Notes under the pieces: model-generated
Database searches by the model: none
Told to the model about the DNA's origin: nothing
Seen by the model: only the letters and a program-made list of their open reading frames with translations
Program-made: the position numbers and the translations under genes
Source of the DNA: UBA1081 sp964454355
GTDB lineage: Bacteria; Bacillota; Clostridia; Oscillospirales; Acutalibacteraceae
DNA length: 11,539 nucleotides
Direction: 5' to 3'
NCBI GenBank assembly: GCA_964454355.1
Contig: CAYVTA010000068.1
Span: forward strand, 1-11,539
Shown: positions 1-7,370 of the stretch, in pieces
Numbering within the stretch: the stretch's first letter is position 1
How the letters are laid out: each line of letters opens with the position of its first letter

Positions 1-131
1 TCAAAAGGGCAACGCCCTTTGTCGCACTCCGCAGAGTGCGACAACTCCTTTGCTTAAAAAAGTGCAGGAGGGGAGCAAAAACAGTCCTGCGTGACTGTTT
101 TTGTGTGGGGAACCCTCGCCGGGGGTTCCCC
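1..131. repeat. GC-rich cluster of four stem-loops, probable dispersed intergenic repeat
   Basis: Four hairpins lie almost end to end. AAAGGGC (4-10) pairs with GCCCTTT (14-20). GTCGCACTC (21-29) pairs with GAGTGCGAC (34-42). CAAAAACAGTC (76-86) pairs with GACTGTTTTTG (93-103). GGGGAACCC (107-115) pairs with GGGTTCCCC (123-131). All four stems are perfect. The single-stranded parts can also pair, for example GCAGGA (64-69) with TCCTGC (85-90). The block is about 56% G+C, well above the AT-rich DNA that follows, and no reading frame crosses it. This composition and modular folding fit an intergenic repeat cassette or a non-autonomous mobile remnant. That is inference, since only one copy is visible. 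The left edge may be cut by the window. Confidence 0.6.
76..103. terminator. bidirectional intrinsic terminator-like hairpin inside the repeat block
   Basis: An 11-bp perfect stem with a 6-nt loop has a core of ACAGTC/GACTGT. It is flanked by five A residues on one side and five T residues on the other, so either strand would give a GC core followed by a short U tract. It could stop transcription from an upstream gene outside the window before the tyrA promoter. It is part of the repeat block, so the terminator role is only a possibility. Confidence 0.45.
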
Positions 132-160
132 GTTACATCGCAGATAAATTATTGTTTATT

Positions 161-180
161 TTATCACATCTTATCACATC
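161..180. repeat. perfect tandem duplication of a 10-bp unit
   Basis: The decamer TTATCACATC occurs twice in direct succession with no mismatch, and a partial echo (TTACATC) lies at 133-139. The site is about 80 bp upstream of the -35 box of the tyrA promoter and about 30 bp after the hairpin block. It could be a pair of protein-binding half-sites or a simple replication-slippage repeat. Nothing in the sequence decides between these. Confidence 0.5.
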
Positions 181-237
181 GTAAAACAAAATACAATATT
201 ACATTATAAAGAAATTTTGTATAAAGCGACAAAAAAT

Positions 238-275
238 ATTCTTCATCACTTTAAAGTGTTGACATATTGAAGAAT
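238..275. promoter_or_regulatory. nested inverted repeats around the tyrA -35 box, candidate operator
   Basis: A perfect 12-bp palindrome, CACTTTAAAGTG (247-258), ends exactly where the -35 hexamer begins. It is enclosed by a second inverted repeat, ATTCTTCA (238-245) with TGAAGAAT (268-275), whose right arm falls in the promoter spacer. A protein bound here would cover the -35 region, so a repressor site for the aromatic operon is plausible. I do not recognise the site as that of a named regulator. AT-rich DNA produces such symmetry by chance fairly often, which limits confidence. Confidence 0.4.
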
Positions 276-287
276 CAGTACTATAAT
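259..287 (+). promoter_or_regulatory. sigma-A promoter of the aromatic operon, perfect consensus
   Basis: TTGACA (259-264) and TATAAT (282-287) both match consensus at all six positions and are separated by 17 nt. Transcription should start near 294, giving a leader of about 25 nt before the tyrA ATG at 319, with the ribosome binding site AAGAGG at 305-310. Such a short leader leaves no room for a T-box, riboswitch or peptide attenuator. Confidence 0.9.
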
Positions 288-318
288 GAGTTCATTATTT
301 AATTAAGAGGATGATATT

Positions 319-1167
319 ATGAAAATCGGTATTGTTGGATTAGGTCTCATAGGCGGTTCAATGGCAAAGGCATTCAGATTTTACACCGATAATAAAATAT
401 ACGGATACAACAGAACGGAATCTATTGTTGACGAAGCAATATCTGCTAATGTGCTTGACGGATATCTGACAGAAAACAATCTGCCGAAATGCAAACTGAT
501 TATAATATCTCTTTACCCTGAAGCAACAATTGAATATGTAAAGAAAAATGCACATCTTATTGATAAAGATGCAATTGTTATTGACTGCGGCGGTGTTAAA
601 AGGCTTGTTTGTGATGAAATTGAGCCTATTGCACAGGAGTACGGATTTACATTCATAGGTGCTCATCCAATGGCAGGTCTTCATATGTCCGGATGGGCAT
701 ACTCAAATGAGGATATGTTCAGAAACGCATCACTTGTTCTTTGTCCGAAAGAGTATGTTTCTGATGAAAAGGTGACTTTTTTGAAAGATGTCTTTACGAA
801 AATAGGATTTACAAATATTCAAATCGCCACTCCTGAGGAGCACGACAGAATCATTGCATATACATCTCAGCTCTGTCATGTTGTTTCAAACGCTTATGTA
901 AAAAATGAAGCGGCAATGCTTCATAAAGGCTTTTCTGCCGGTTCTTACAGAGATTTAACCCGTGTCGCAAAGCTGAATGAGCATATGTGGACAGAATTAT
1001 TTTTAGAAAATCAAGATTATCTGCTCAGAGAGCTTGACGAACTGATATCAAATTTAGTACAATATAGAGAAGCATTGAGCAATTCCGACGGAGAAACTTT
1101 GCTGAAGCTTCTCCGTGACGGCAGAATCAGAAAAGAAACGATAGACGGCATTATTTACAGAAATTAA
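319..1167 (+). CDS. tyrA: prephenate dehydrogenase (TyrA), single-domain type
   Basis: This 282-residue cytoplasmic enzyme oxidatively decarboxylates prephenate to 4-hydroxyphenylpyruvate, the committed step to tyrosine. The N-terminal Rossmann fold shows the dinucleotide motif GLGLIGGS at residues 7-14. GAHPMAG at 114-120 carries the conserved active-site histidine (H116). The helical C-terminal domain has TSQLCHVVSNA at 182-192 (H187) and FSAGSYRDLTRVA at 205-217, whose arginines R211 and R215 sit where the family binds substrate. There is no fused chorismate mutase and no ACT domain, so tyrosine feedback is not evident from the protein. Whether prephenate or arogenate is the true substrate cannot be decided. 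ATG 319 is preceded by AAGAGG with an 8-nt gap. It is the first gene of the operon, directly behind a perfect promoter. Confidence 0.95.
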   Translation: MKIGIVGLGLIGGSMAKAFRFYTDNKIYGYNRTESIVDEAISANVLDGYLTENNLPKCKLIIISLYPEATIEYVKKNAHLIDKDAIVIDCGGVKRLVCDEIEPIAQEYGFTFIGAHPMAGLHMSGWAYSNEDMFRNASLVLCPKEYVSDEKVTFLKDVFTKIGFTNIQIATPEEHDRIIAYTSQLCHVVSNAYVKNEAAMLHKGFSAGSYRDLTRVAKLNEHMWTELFLENQDYLLRELDELISNLVQYREALSNSDGETLLKLLRDGRIRKETIDGIIYRN

Positions 1168-1177
1168 GGTGGGTCAA

Positions 1178-2230
1178 ATGAATACTGTTAAGGTAAGTGC
1201 ATCAAAAGATTATAACATATATATCGGCAACGGACTTATTAATGACTGCGGCAGAATGATAAAAAATGAACTTGGAGTTTGTACGGCTGTAATTATCACG
1301 GATGATAATGTAGATATGATTTACGCTCAAAGAGTAACAGCATCCCTTGAAAGTGCAGGATTCAGAACGGTCAAGTTTGTCTTTCCTCACGGAGAAGAGT
1401 CAAAGTCTGTTGATACATATTCCGATATTCTCACTTTCCTTGCAGAAAATCAGATTACAAGATCGGACATGATAGTTGCATTAGGCGGCGGCATCCCCGG
1501 AGATATGGGTGGTTTTGCAGCAGCAACATTCCTCAGAGGAATCAAATTTGTTCAAATGCCAACTACCCTGCTTTCTGCTGTAGATTCGTCTGTCGGAGGA
1601 AAAACCGCTGTTAATCTTCCCTGCGGAAAGAATCTTGTAGGTGCATTTTATCAACCCGATATGGTTATCTGTGACTACAACACGCTTGACACTCTTAAGC
1701 CTGAAATTTTTGCAGACGGCTGTGCAGAGGTCATTAAGTACGGCGTTATACTTGACGAAGCTTTTTTTGAATTTCTCAAAAACAACGATATAAAAGAGAA
1801 CATTGAATACGTTATTACTCGCTGTGTCGAATTAAAGAGAGATATTGTAAATCAGGACGAAAAAGACACCGGCATAAGAGCAATTCTGAACTTTGGACAT
1901 ACCATCGGTCATGCCATAGAAATAAACAGCTCATTTAAAATTTCTCACGGAAGTGCGGTTGCAATCGGCATGGTCATTGCAGCAAAAGGTGCATTTAAAA
2001 TGGGCTACTGTGACTGTGATCTGACTGAAACAATAAAGTCAGTTCTTATAAAGAACAATCTTCCTATTTCCTGTGAATACTCTGCAGATGAGTTGTTTAA
2101 TGTTGCCTGTTCCGATAAAAAACGCACCGGTGCTTCAATAACATTGATAATTCCCGAAAAAAACGGAAAATGTGTCGGCAAAAAAATTCCTGTTGACAGT
2201 GCTCTCGATTTTATAAAGGCAGGACTTTAA
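1178..2230 (+). CDS. aroB: 3-dehydroquinate synthase (AroB)
   Basis: The enzyme converts DAHP to 3-dehydroquinate using NAD+ and a divalent metal, the second step of the shikimate pathway. The 350-residue length is normal. The NAD-binding segment GGGIPGD lies at 103-109, followed by the substrate and phosphate region SAVDSSVGGKTAVN ending near 146. The expected metal ligands are E184 (in EVIK), H241 (in NFGHTIGH, with H245 next to the reaction centre) and H257 (in HGSAV). Proline in GGGIPGD is a small departure from the more usual GGGVVGD. A GTG at 1169 would add three residues, but it lies inside the Shine-Dalgarno stretch AAGGTGGG (1166-1173). ATG 1178, 4 nt beyond that stretch, is the better start. 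The gap from tyrA is 10 nt. Confidence 0.95.
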   Translation: MNTVKVSASKDYNIYIGNGLINDCGRMIKNELGVCTAVIITDDNVDMIYAQRVTASLESAGFRTVKFVFPHGEESKSVDTYSDILTFLAENQITRSDMIVALGGGIPGDMGGFAAATFLRGIKFVQMPTTLLSAVDSSVGGKTAVNLPCGKNLVGAFYQPDMVICDYNTLDTLKPEIFADGCAEVIKYGVILDEAFFEFLKNNDIKENIEYVITRCVELKRDIVNQDEKDTGIRAILNFGHTIGHAIEINSSFKISHGSAVAIGMVIAAKGAFKMGYCDCDLTETIKSVLIKNNLPISCEYSADELFNVACSDKKRTGASITLIIPEKNGKCVGKKIPVDSALDFIKAGL

Positions 2231-2232
2231 TA

Positions 2233-3495
2233 ATGATAGCAACCCTTAACTTGAAAAACATGAAAGGTGAAATTGATGCAATTGCATCAAAGTCAGATGC
2301 ACACAGAGCATTAATTGCGGCGTCATTAGCTGACAAACCTACAACACTGCTGCTCAATTCCACCTCAAATGATATAAAAGCAACTTCTGATTGTCTGAAA
2401 GCGGCAGGAGCAAAAATAGAGGAAAATAACCTCAATCTTACAGTTTCACCAATCGACAAATCAGTGAAAGAAGCGGTATTCGACTGTGGAGAAAGCGGAT
2501 CCACAATAAGATTCTTAATACCCGTTGCAGCAGCATTGGGTATTAATTCGCTTTTTACAGGCTCTGGCAGACTGCCGGAAAGACCACAGGGATCTTTACT
2601 CAATGCACTCGCACAGCACGGAGTTAAGGTATCTCCTGAAGGTGAATTTCCTATAAAAATTTCAGGAAAACTTCAAAGCGGTATTTTTACAATTCCGGGC
2701 AATATCAGTTCTCAGTTTGTTACCGGACTGCTGTTTGCACTGCCTCTTCTTGACGGAGACAGTGAAATAAGACTGATTCCGCCTGTTGAATCAAAACCTT
2801 ATATAAACATGACTCTTGCGACCCTCAAAAATTTTGGAATAGATGTTACAGAAAACGAGAACTCATATTTTATCAAAGGTAATCAGAAATATATTTCACC
2901 TGCTGAAATAAAAATAGACGGTGACTGGTCAAACGGAGCATTTTTTGTAGCTTTCGGTGCTGTTTCCGATATAAAAATCAACGGTTTGTTTCCGCTTTCC
3001 GTTCAAGGAGATAAACGAATAACAGAAATTATCAGAGCTATGGGGGCAAAAGTTGTATGTGCAAATGAGTACGTTCATTCTTTAGCAAATGAACTTCACG
3101 GAATTAATATTGATGTAAAGGATATTCCCGATCTAGTGCCTGTTATAGCAACTTTGGCAGTTTTTGCAAAGGGAACAACGAAAATTTATAATGCAGGCAG
3201 ACTAAGGCTAAAAGAAAGTGACAGACTTGCAACAGTGACACAATTTATAAAAGCTGCCGGCGGAGATATTGAAGAACTGGCAGACGGACTTATTATAAAC
3301 GGCGGCAAAAAGCTTAAAGACTGTTTTACGGTTGATGCATTTAACGACCACAGGCTTGTTATGGCTGCGGCAATGCTTGCTTCCGATGCAGTGGTTACAG
3401 TAAATAATGCACAGTCAATAAATAAATCATATCCCGGATTTTTTGAAGATCTGAAAATGCTCGGAGGTAAATGTGATGTCATCAATGACAGGTAA
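2233..3495 (+). CDS. aroA: 3-phosphoshikimate 1-carboxyvinyltransferase (EPSP synthase, AroA)
   Basis: It joins phosphoenolpyruvate to shikimate-3-phosphate to give EPSP, the sixth step of the pathway. The 420-residue protein spans the two-domain inside-out barrel fold. Landmarks are SKSDAHR (19-25), ESGSTIRF (87-94), ERPQG (116-120), SSQF (159-162), SKPYINMT (187-194), the PD of the catalytic aspartate (D300), RLKESDR (324-330), NDHR (371-374) and KSYPGF near 398-403. SKSDAHR and GSTIRF differ from the enteric motifs SKSVSNR and GTAMRPL, so it belongs to a divergent AroA branch and its glyphosate response cannot be read off directly. The gene starts 2 nt after the aroB stop, with AGGA at 2221-2224 as binding site, and its last 20 nt overlap aroC. 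Confidence 0.95.
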   Translation: MIATLNLKNMKGEIDAIASKSDAHRALIAASLADKPTTLLLNSTSNDIKATSDCLKAAGAKIEENNLNLTVSPIDKSVKEAVFDCGESGSTIRFLIPVAAALGINSLFTGSGRLPERPQGSLLNALAQHGVKVSPEGEFPIKISGKLQSGIFTIPGNISSQFVTGLLFALPLLDGDSEIRLIPPVESKPYINMTLATLKNFGIDVTENENSYFIKGNQKYISPAEIKIDGDWSNGAFFVAFGAVSDIKINGLFPLSVQGDKRITEIIRAMGAKVVCANEYVHSLANELHGINIDVKDIPDLVPVIATLAVFAKGTTKIYNAGRLRLKESDRLATVTQFIKAAGGDIEELADGLIINGGKKLKDCFTVDAFNDHRLVMAAAMLASDAVVTVNNAQSINKSYPGFFEDLKMLGGKCDVINDR

Positions 3496-4549
3496 AAATA
3501 TTAAAATTTCTGTTTTTGGTCAGTCTCACTCCCAGGCAATCGGCGTAGTAATCGACGGTTTGCCCACGGGAATCAAGCTGGACATAGAAAAAATCCATAA
3601 ATTCATGGCAAGAAGAGCTCCCGGAAACAATGCTTTTTCAACATCCAGAAAAGAAGCTGATACGCCGGAGATTCTTTCTGGTTTAGCTGACGGATACACC
3701 TGCGGAGCTCCATTGTGTACAGTAATCAGAAACACTAATACACGCTCCGGTGACTATTCAAACCTAAAAGACTGCCCCAGACCTTCTCACGCTGATTTTG
3801 CGGCAAATATAAAATACAACGGTTTCAATGATGTCGCCGGCGGTGGGCATTTTTCAGGCAGACTTACCGCACCGCTTTGTTTTGCAGGTGCAGTATGTAT
3901 TCAGGTTTTGGAAAAATCAGGAATTGATATTAAAGCCCACATTTATTCCATAGCTGATGTGTCAGATACACCATTTGACCTTGTTAATATTACTAAGGAA
4001 AATATTGCTGAAAAGGACTTCCCTGTTATTGATGATATACAGGGCAAAAAAATGCAGGAAAAAATTCTCGAAGCCAAGTCTCAGGCTGACTCTGTAGGCG
4101 GCATAATCGAATGTGCAATAACAGGAGTAAAAGCCGGACACGGTTCTCCAATGTTTGACGGCGTTGAAAATATAATAGCAAAAAACATTTTCGGTGTACC
4201 TGCAGTAAAAGGTATTGAGTTCGGTAACGGCTTCGATTGCACGAGATTGTTGGGAAGTAAAAACAACGACCAATACCGAATAAAAGACGGAAATGTTGTC
4301 ACACAAACCAACAATTCAGGCGGTATTACAGGCGGTATTACAACAGGTATGCCCATAGTTTTCAGAACAGCGATGAAGCCAACTCCGTCAATCGGAACAG
4401 AACAAAAAAGCGTAAGTCTTTCAAGAAATGAAAATGCCGACCTTGTTATAAACGGCAGACATGACCCATGTATTGTTCAACGTGCAGTACCCGTTATTGA
4501 AGCGGTCGCAGCAATTAGCATTCTGGACATCATTTCGGAGGGAAAATAA
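3476..4549 (+). CDS. aroC: chorismate synthase (AroC)
   Basis: It eliminates phosphate from EPSP to form chorismate and needs reduced FMN, although the reaction has no net redox change. The 357-residue protein shows the family signatures GQSHS (15-19, H18), RRAPG (47-51), RPSHAD (102-107, H105), GGGHFSGRLT (122-131), GGITGGITTGMP in the C-terminal half, and RHDP (328-331) followed by RAVPV. The two active-site histidines expected from the family are present. GQSHS replaces the commoner GESHG, a mild variation. The start is chosen at ATG 3476, 7 nt after GGAGGT (3463-3468). GTG 3473 lies too close to that site and ATG 3485 too far. The overlap with the end of aroA suggests translational coupling. 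Confidence 0.95.
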   Translation: MSSMTGKNIKISVFGQSHSQAIGVVIDGLPTGIKLDIEKIHKFMARRAPGNNAFSTSRKEADTPEILSGLADGYTCGAPLCTVIRNTNTRSGDYSNLKDCPRPSHADFAANIKYNGFNDVAGGGHFSGRLTAPLCFAGAVCIQVLEKSGIDIKAHIYSIADVSDTPFDLVNITKENIAEKDFPVIDDIQGKKMQEKILEAKSQADSVGGIIECAITGVKAGHGSPMFDGVENIIAKNIFGVPAVKGIEFGNGFDCTRLLGSKNNDQYRIKDGNVVTQTNNSGGITGGITTGMPIVFRTAMKPTPSIGTEQKSVSLSRNENADLVINGRHDPCIVQRAVPVIEAVAAISILDIISEGK

Positions 4550-5695
4550 ATGGATATAAACGAATTAAGACAACAGATCAATGATATTGACAAGCAGATA
4601 GTTGAGCTTTTTAACAAACGAATGGGGGTTTCCCTTGGAGTTGCACAATATAAGATTGAAAGCGGCATGCCCGTTCTTGACAAAACACGAGAAAGAGCAA
4701 TCCTTGAAAAAGTAGCAAGCGAATCAGATTCCGATATCGCAAACTACACAAGAATGCTCTATTCGAGCATATTTGACCTTTCAAGGTCATATCAACATAA
4801 AATCATAAACGGAACATCTCCCCTTACCAATAAGATCAGAGAAGTTATTGAAACAACGCCGAAGCTTTTCCCTGAAAATACAACGGTAGCCTGTCAGGGT
4901 GTTGAAGGTGCATATTCTCAGCACGCTTGTGACAGAATTTTTCGTTACCCCGTGATAACATACTTTGAGAAATGGAGTAATGTTTTTGATGCAGTATCAC
5001 AAGGAAAATGCAGCTACGGCATTCTACCGATAGAAAACAGCACAGCCGGATCGGTAAACAAGGTCTATGACCTTCTCAAAGAATATAACTGCTATATTGT
5101 AAGAAGCATACGGCTTAAGATAGATCACTCCCTGATTGCAAAAAAAGGAACTGATATTTCACAAATAAGAGAAATTTTTTCTCACGAGCAAGCAATCAGT
5201 CAGTGCAGTGATTTTCTTGCATTACTTCCCAATGTGAAGGTAACAGCAGTCAAAAACACAGCAGAAGCGGCAAAGTTTGTTTCGGAAAGTGACCAAACCG
5301 ATATTGCAGCTATCGCTTCATCAGACTGTTGTGAGCTTTACAGCGGAATTGCTGAACTTCAATCCGCAGTTCAAAATGTAAAGAACAATTATACACGTTT
5401 TATCTGTATCGCAAAAGATTTACAGATATTCCCCGGTGCTGACAGATCAAGCATCATGATGACAACATCACATAAGCCCGGTGCCTTGTATGCTGTCCTT
5501 TCAAAATTTAATGCTCACGGCATCAATATCAGAAAGTTGGAGAGTCGACCGATTCCCGAAAAAGATTTTGAGTTCATGTTCTATTTTGATGTTGAAGCCT
5601 CTATCTACTCCCCTGATTTACTCTGTCTTTTTGATGAGCTTTATGCAGAAAACTATAATTTTACATATTTCGGAAGTTACTCCGAAGTGCTTTGA
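4550..5695 (+). CDS. pheA: bifunctional chorismate mutase / prephenate dehydratase with ACT domain (PheA)
   Basis: It rearranges chorismate to prephenate and then dehydrates and decarboxylates it to phenylpyruvate, the precursor of phenylalanine. Residues 1 to about 85 are an AroQ-class helical chorismate mutase, with R7, R24, K35, R47 and E48 in the places of the E. coli catalytic set. The dehydratase domain covers about 110-288: GVEGAYSQ (117-124), LPIENSTAGSV (159-169), SHEQAISQC (211-219) and YTRF (281-284). The C-terminal ACT domain, about 300-381, has GALY (311-314) and ESRP (331-334), which in this family bind phenylalanine for feedback inhibition. The mutase also supplies prephenate to TyrA, since tyrA has no mutase domain. 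ATG 4550 follows the aroC stop with no gap, using GGAGGG (4537-4542) inside aroC. Confidence 0.95.
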   Translation: MDINELRQQINDIDKQIVELFNKRMGVSLGVAQYKIESGMPVLDKTRERAILEKVASESDSDIANYTRMLYSSIFDLSRSYQHKIINGTSPLTNKIREVIETTPKLFPENTTVACQGVEGAYSQHACDRIFRYPVITYFEKWSNVFDAVSQGKCSYGILPIENSTAGSVNKVYDLLKEYNCYIVRSIRLKIDHSLIAKKGTDISQIREIFSHEQAISQCSDFLALLPNVKVTAVKNTAEAAKFVSESDQTDIAAIASSDCCELYSGIAELQSAVQNVKNNYTRFICIAKDLQIFPGADRSSIMMTTSHKPGALYAVLSKFNAHGINIRKLESRPIPEKDFEFMFYFDVEASIYSPDLLCLFDELYAENYNFTYFGSYSEVL

Positions 5696-5708
5696 GAGGT
5701 GACAAAAA

Positions 5709-6941
5709 ATGCATATCGACGGCAATTACGGACTTATTGGCAGAAAATTAGGTCACAGCTACTCTCCTCAGATTCATGCAATTTTAGGCGATTACAAATA
5801 TGACCTTTTTGAAATGGAAGAGGAAGATGTTGAAGTATTCTTAAAAAAGAGAGAATTTGATGCAATAAACGTTACTATTCCCTACAAAAAGACAGTCATG
5901 CCTTTTCTTGATAAAATAGATGAGGATGCTCTTAAAATAGGGAGTGTCAACACAATTGTAAAAGAAAAAGATGGTACCCTTACAGGCTACAATACTGATT
6001 ATTACGGTTTTTCTTATATGCTTAAAAAAGGCGGCATTGATGTAAAGGGAAAAAAAGTTCTGGTTTTAGGTGACGGAGGAGCATCCGTAACGGTTCAGAG
6101 TGTTGTTCGTGATCTTGGAGCAAAAGAAATTATTGTAGCATCTCTTTTCACAGAACCTCATTATGACCAGCTTGATCCTCATTTTGACTCTCAAGTGATC
6201 ATCAATGCTACACCTGTCGGTATGTATCCGAAAAATCTCGAGACTCTTGTTGACCTTGATAACTTTAAAGCTCTTGAAGGCGTTGCAGACGTTATTTACA
6301 ATCCTGAAAGAACGCAGCTCATGCTTGATGCTCAAAAAAGAGGTATCAAATGTATCAGCGGGCTTTATATGTTGTCTGCACAGGCAAAAAAAGCAGCAGA
6401 ACACTTTTTCTCAATTGATTTTCCTGAAGAGGTTATTGACAGAATTGTAAAGAAGCTCTCATTTGAACTTACAAACATCATTCTTGTCGGTATGCCGGGA
6501 TGCGGAAAAACAACAATTGGAACTGTTCTTGCAGAACACTACGGAAGAAAGCTTGTGGACACAGATGCTCTGATTATTGAAAAAGCCGGAAAGCCAATTC
6601 CTGATATATTTGCACAAGAGGGCGAAAAAGGGTTCAGACAGATTGAAGCCGAAGTCGTGCGAGAAGTCGGAAAAGAAAAAGAACTTATCATTGCAACAGG
6701 CGGAGGTGTTATCGTTACTCCTGAAAATCACGATGCATTACGTCAGAACGGAACCGTAATTTTCATTAACCGTGATATCAATGTTCTTCCTACAGACGGA
6801 AGACCTCTTTCCCAACAGAATAAACTGAGTGAAATGTTTGAAAAACGTCTGCCGCTTTACAAAGGCATATGTCACTTTGAAGTAGACGGCAACGGCTCAG
6901 TAGAAGAAGTAGCAGAAAGAATTAAGAGGTTATTTATATGA
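5709..6941 (+). CDS. aroE-aroK: fused shikimate dehydrogenase-shikimate kinase (AroE-AroK)
   Basis: One 410-residue protein carries two consecutive pathway steps: NADPH-dependent reduction of 3-dehydroshikimate to shikimate, then ATP phosphorylation of shikimate. The AroE part (about 1-250) has GHSYSP (15-20), NVTIPYK with catalytic K60, GYNTD with D97, the nucleotide loop GDGGA (121-125) and the closing GLYMLSAQA (218-226). The AroK part (about 255-410) has Walker A GMPGCGKTT (261-269), DTD (284-286), FRQIE with R310, the GGG shikimate loop (331-333), lid arginine R365 in GRPLS, and R380 before PLY. All key residues of both enzymes are present and no frameshift is seen, so both activities are probably intact. 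The linker is only about five residues. ATG 5709 follows GAGAGGTGA (5694-5702). The 3' end overlaps aroQ by 4 nt. Confidence 0.95.
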   Translation: MHIDGNYGLIGRKLGHSYSPQIHAILGDYKYDLFEMEEEDVEVFLKKREFDAINVTIPYKKTVMPFLDKIDEDALKIGSVNTIVKEKDGTLTGYNTDYYGFSYMLKKGGIDVKGKKVLVLGDGGASVTVQSVVRDLGAKEIIVASLFTEPHYDQLDPHFDSQVIINATPVGMYPKNLETLVDLDNFKALEGVADVIYNPERTQLMLDAQKRGIKCISGLYMLSAQAKKAAEHFFSIDFPEEVIDRIVKKLSFELTNIILVGMPGCGKTTIGTVLAEHYGRKLVDTDALIIEKAGKPIPDIFAQEGEKGFRQIEAEVVREVGKEKELIIATGGGVIVTPENHDALRQNGTVIFINRDINVLPTDGRPLSQQNKLSEMFEKRLPLYKGICHFEVDGNGSVEEVAERIKRLFI

Positions 6942-7366
6942 AATATCTTGTAATAAACGGGCCGAATCTTAATATGCTCGGCATAAGAGAACCTGCAATT
7001 TACGGAAACAATACATATGCTCAGCTCATTTCCGATATTGACATTTGGGCGGACAAAAATGACGTTGAAGTTGAGTGTTTTCAGTCAAATCATGAAGGTG
7101 CTATTGTTGATAAGATACACGAAGCATATGAAGATGAAGTTGACGGCATCGTAATAAACCCCGCTGCATATACACATACCAGTATAGCAATCCTTGATGC
7201 ACTTAAGACTGTTGCAATTCCGGCAGTAGAGGTACATATTTCCGACATAAACAGCCGTGAAGAATTCAGGCATATTTCATACGCAGGTATGGCTTGTTTT
7301 GAACACGTTATCGGAAAAGGACTTGAAGGATATATAATTGCTCTCAATATTCTTAAAAATAAATAA
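6938..7366 (+). CDS. aroQ: type II 3-dehydroquinate dehydratase (AroQ)
   Basis: It removes water from 3-dehydroquinate to give 3-dehydroshikimate, the third step of the shikimate pathway. Type II enzymes are small dodecameric proteins, and 142 residues is the usual length. The sequence has NGPNLNMLG (7-15), the flexible-loop arginine R17, catalytic tyrosine Y22, SNHEG (50-54), INPAAYTHTS (73-82, with H80) and EVHISDINSREEFR (98-111). HISD in place of the frequent HLSN is a small variation. The start codon overlaps the aroE-aroK stop as ATGA, with AAGAGGT (6924-6930) as binding site, a classic arrangement for coupled translation. It is the last gene of the operon and is followed by a hairpin. 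Confidence 0.95.
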   Translation: MKYLVINGPNLNMLGIREPAIYGNNTYAQLISDIDIWADKNDVEVECFQSNHEGAIVDKIHEAYEDEVDGIVINPAAYTHTSIAILDALKTVAIPAVEVHISDINSREEFRHISYAGMACFEHVIGKGLEGYIIALNILKNK

Positions 7367-7370
7367 TACA

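Noticed and set aside
288..318. T-box or attenuator leader for the aromatic operon
   Set aside because: The leader from the predicted start to the tyrA ATG is only about 25 nt, and no structure or specifier loop is possible.
1169..1177. GTG start for aroB adding three residues
   Set aside because: The GTG is inside the Shine-Dalgarno run AAGGTGGG. ATG 1178 has proper spacing.
1178..2230. GGGIPGD in AroB as evidence of a non-canonical sugar cyclase (e.g. DOI or EVS synthase type)
   Set aside because: All metal and catalytic residues match dehydroquinate synthase, and the operon context is fully shikimate pathway.
358..4683. Several reading frames of 60-130 codons on the opposite strand of the aro genes
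   Set aside because: They lie antisense to well-supported enzymes, and their translations have atypical composition and no recognisable motifs. They are shadows of the real genes.
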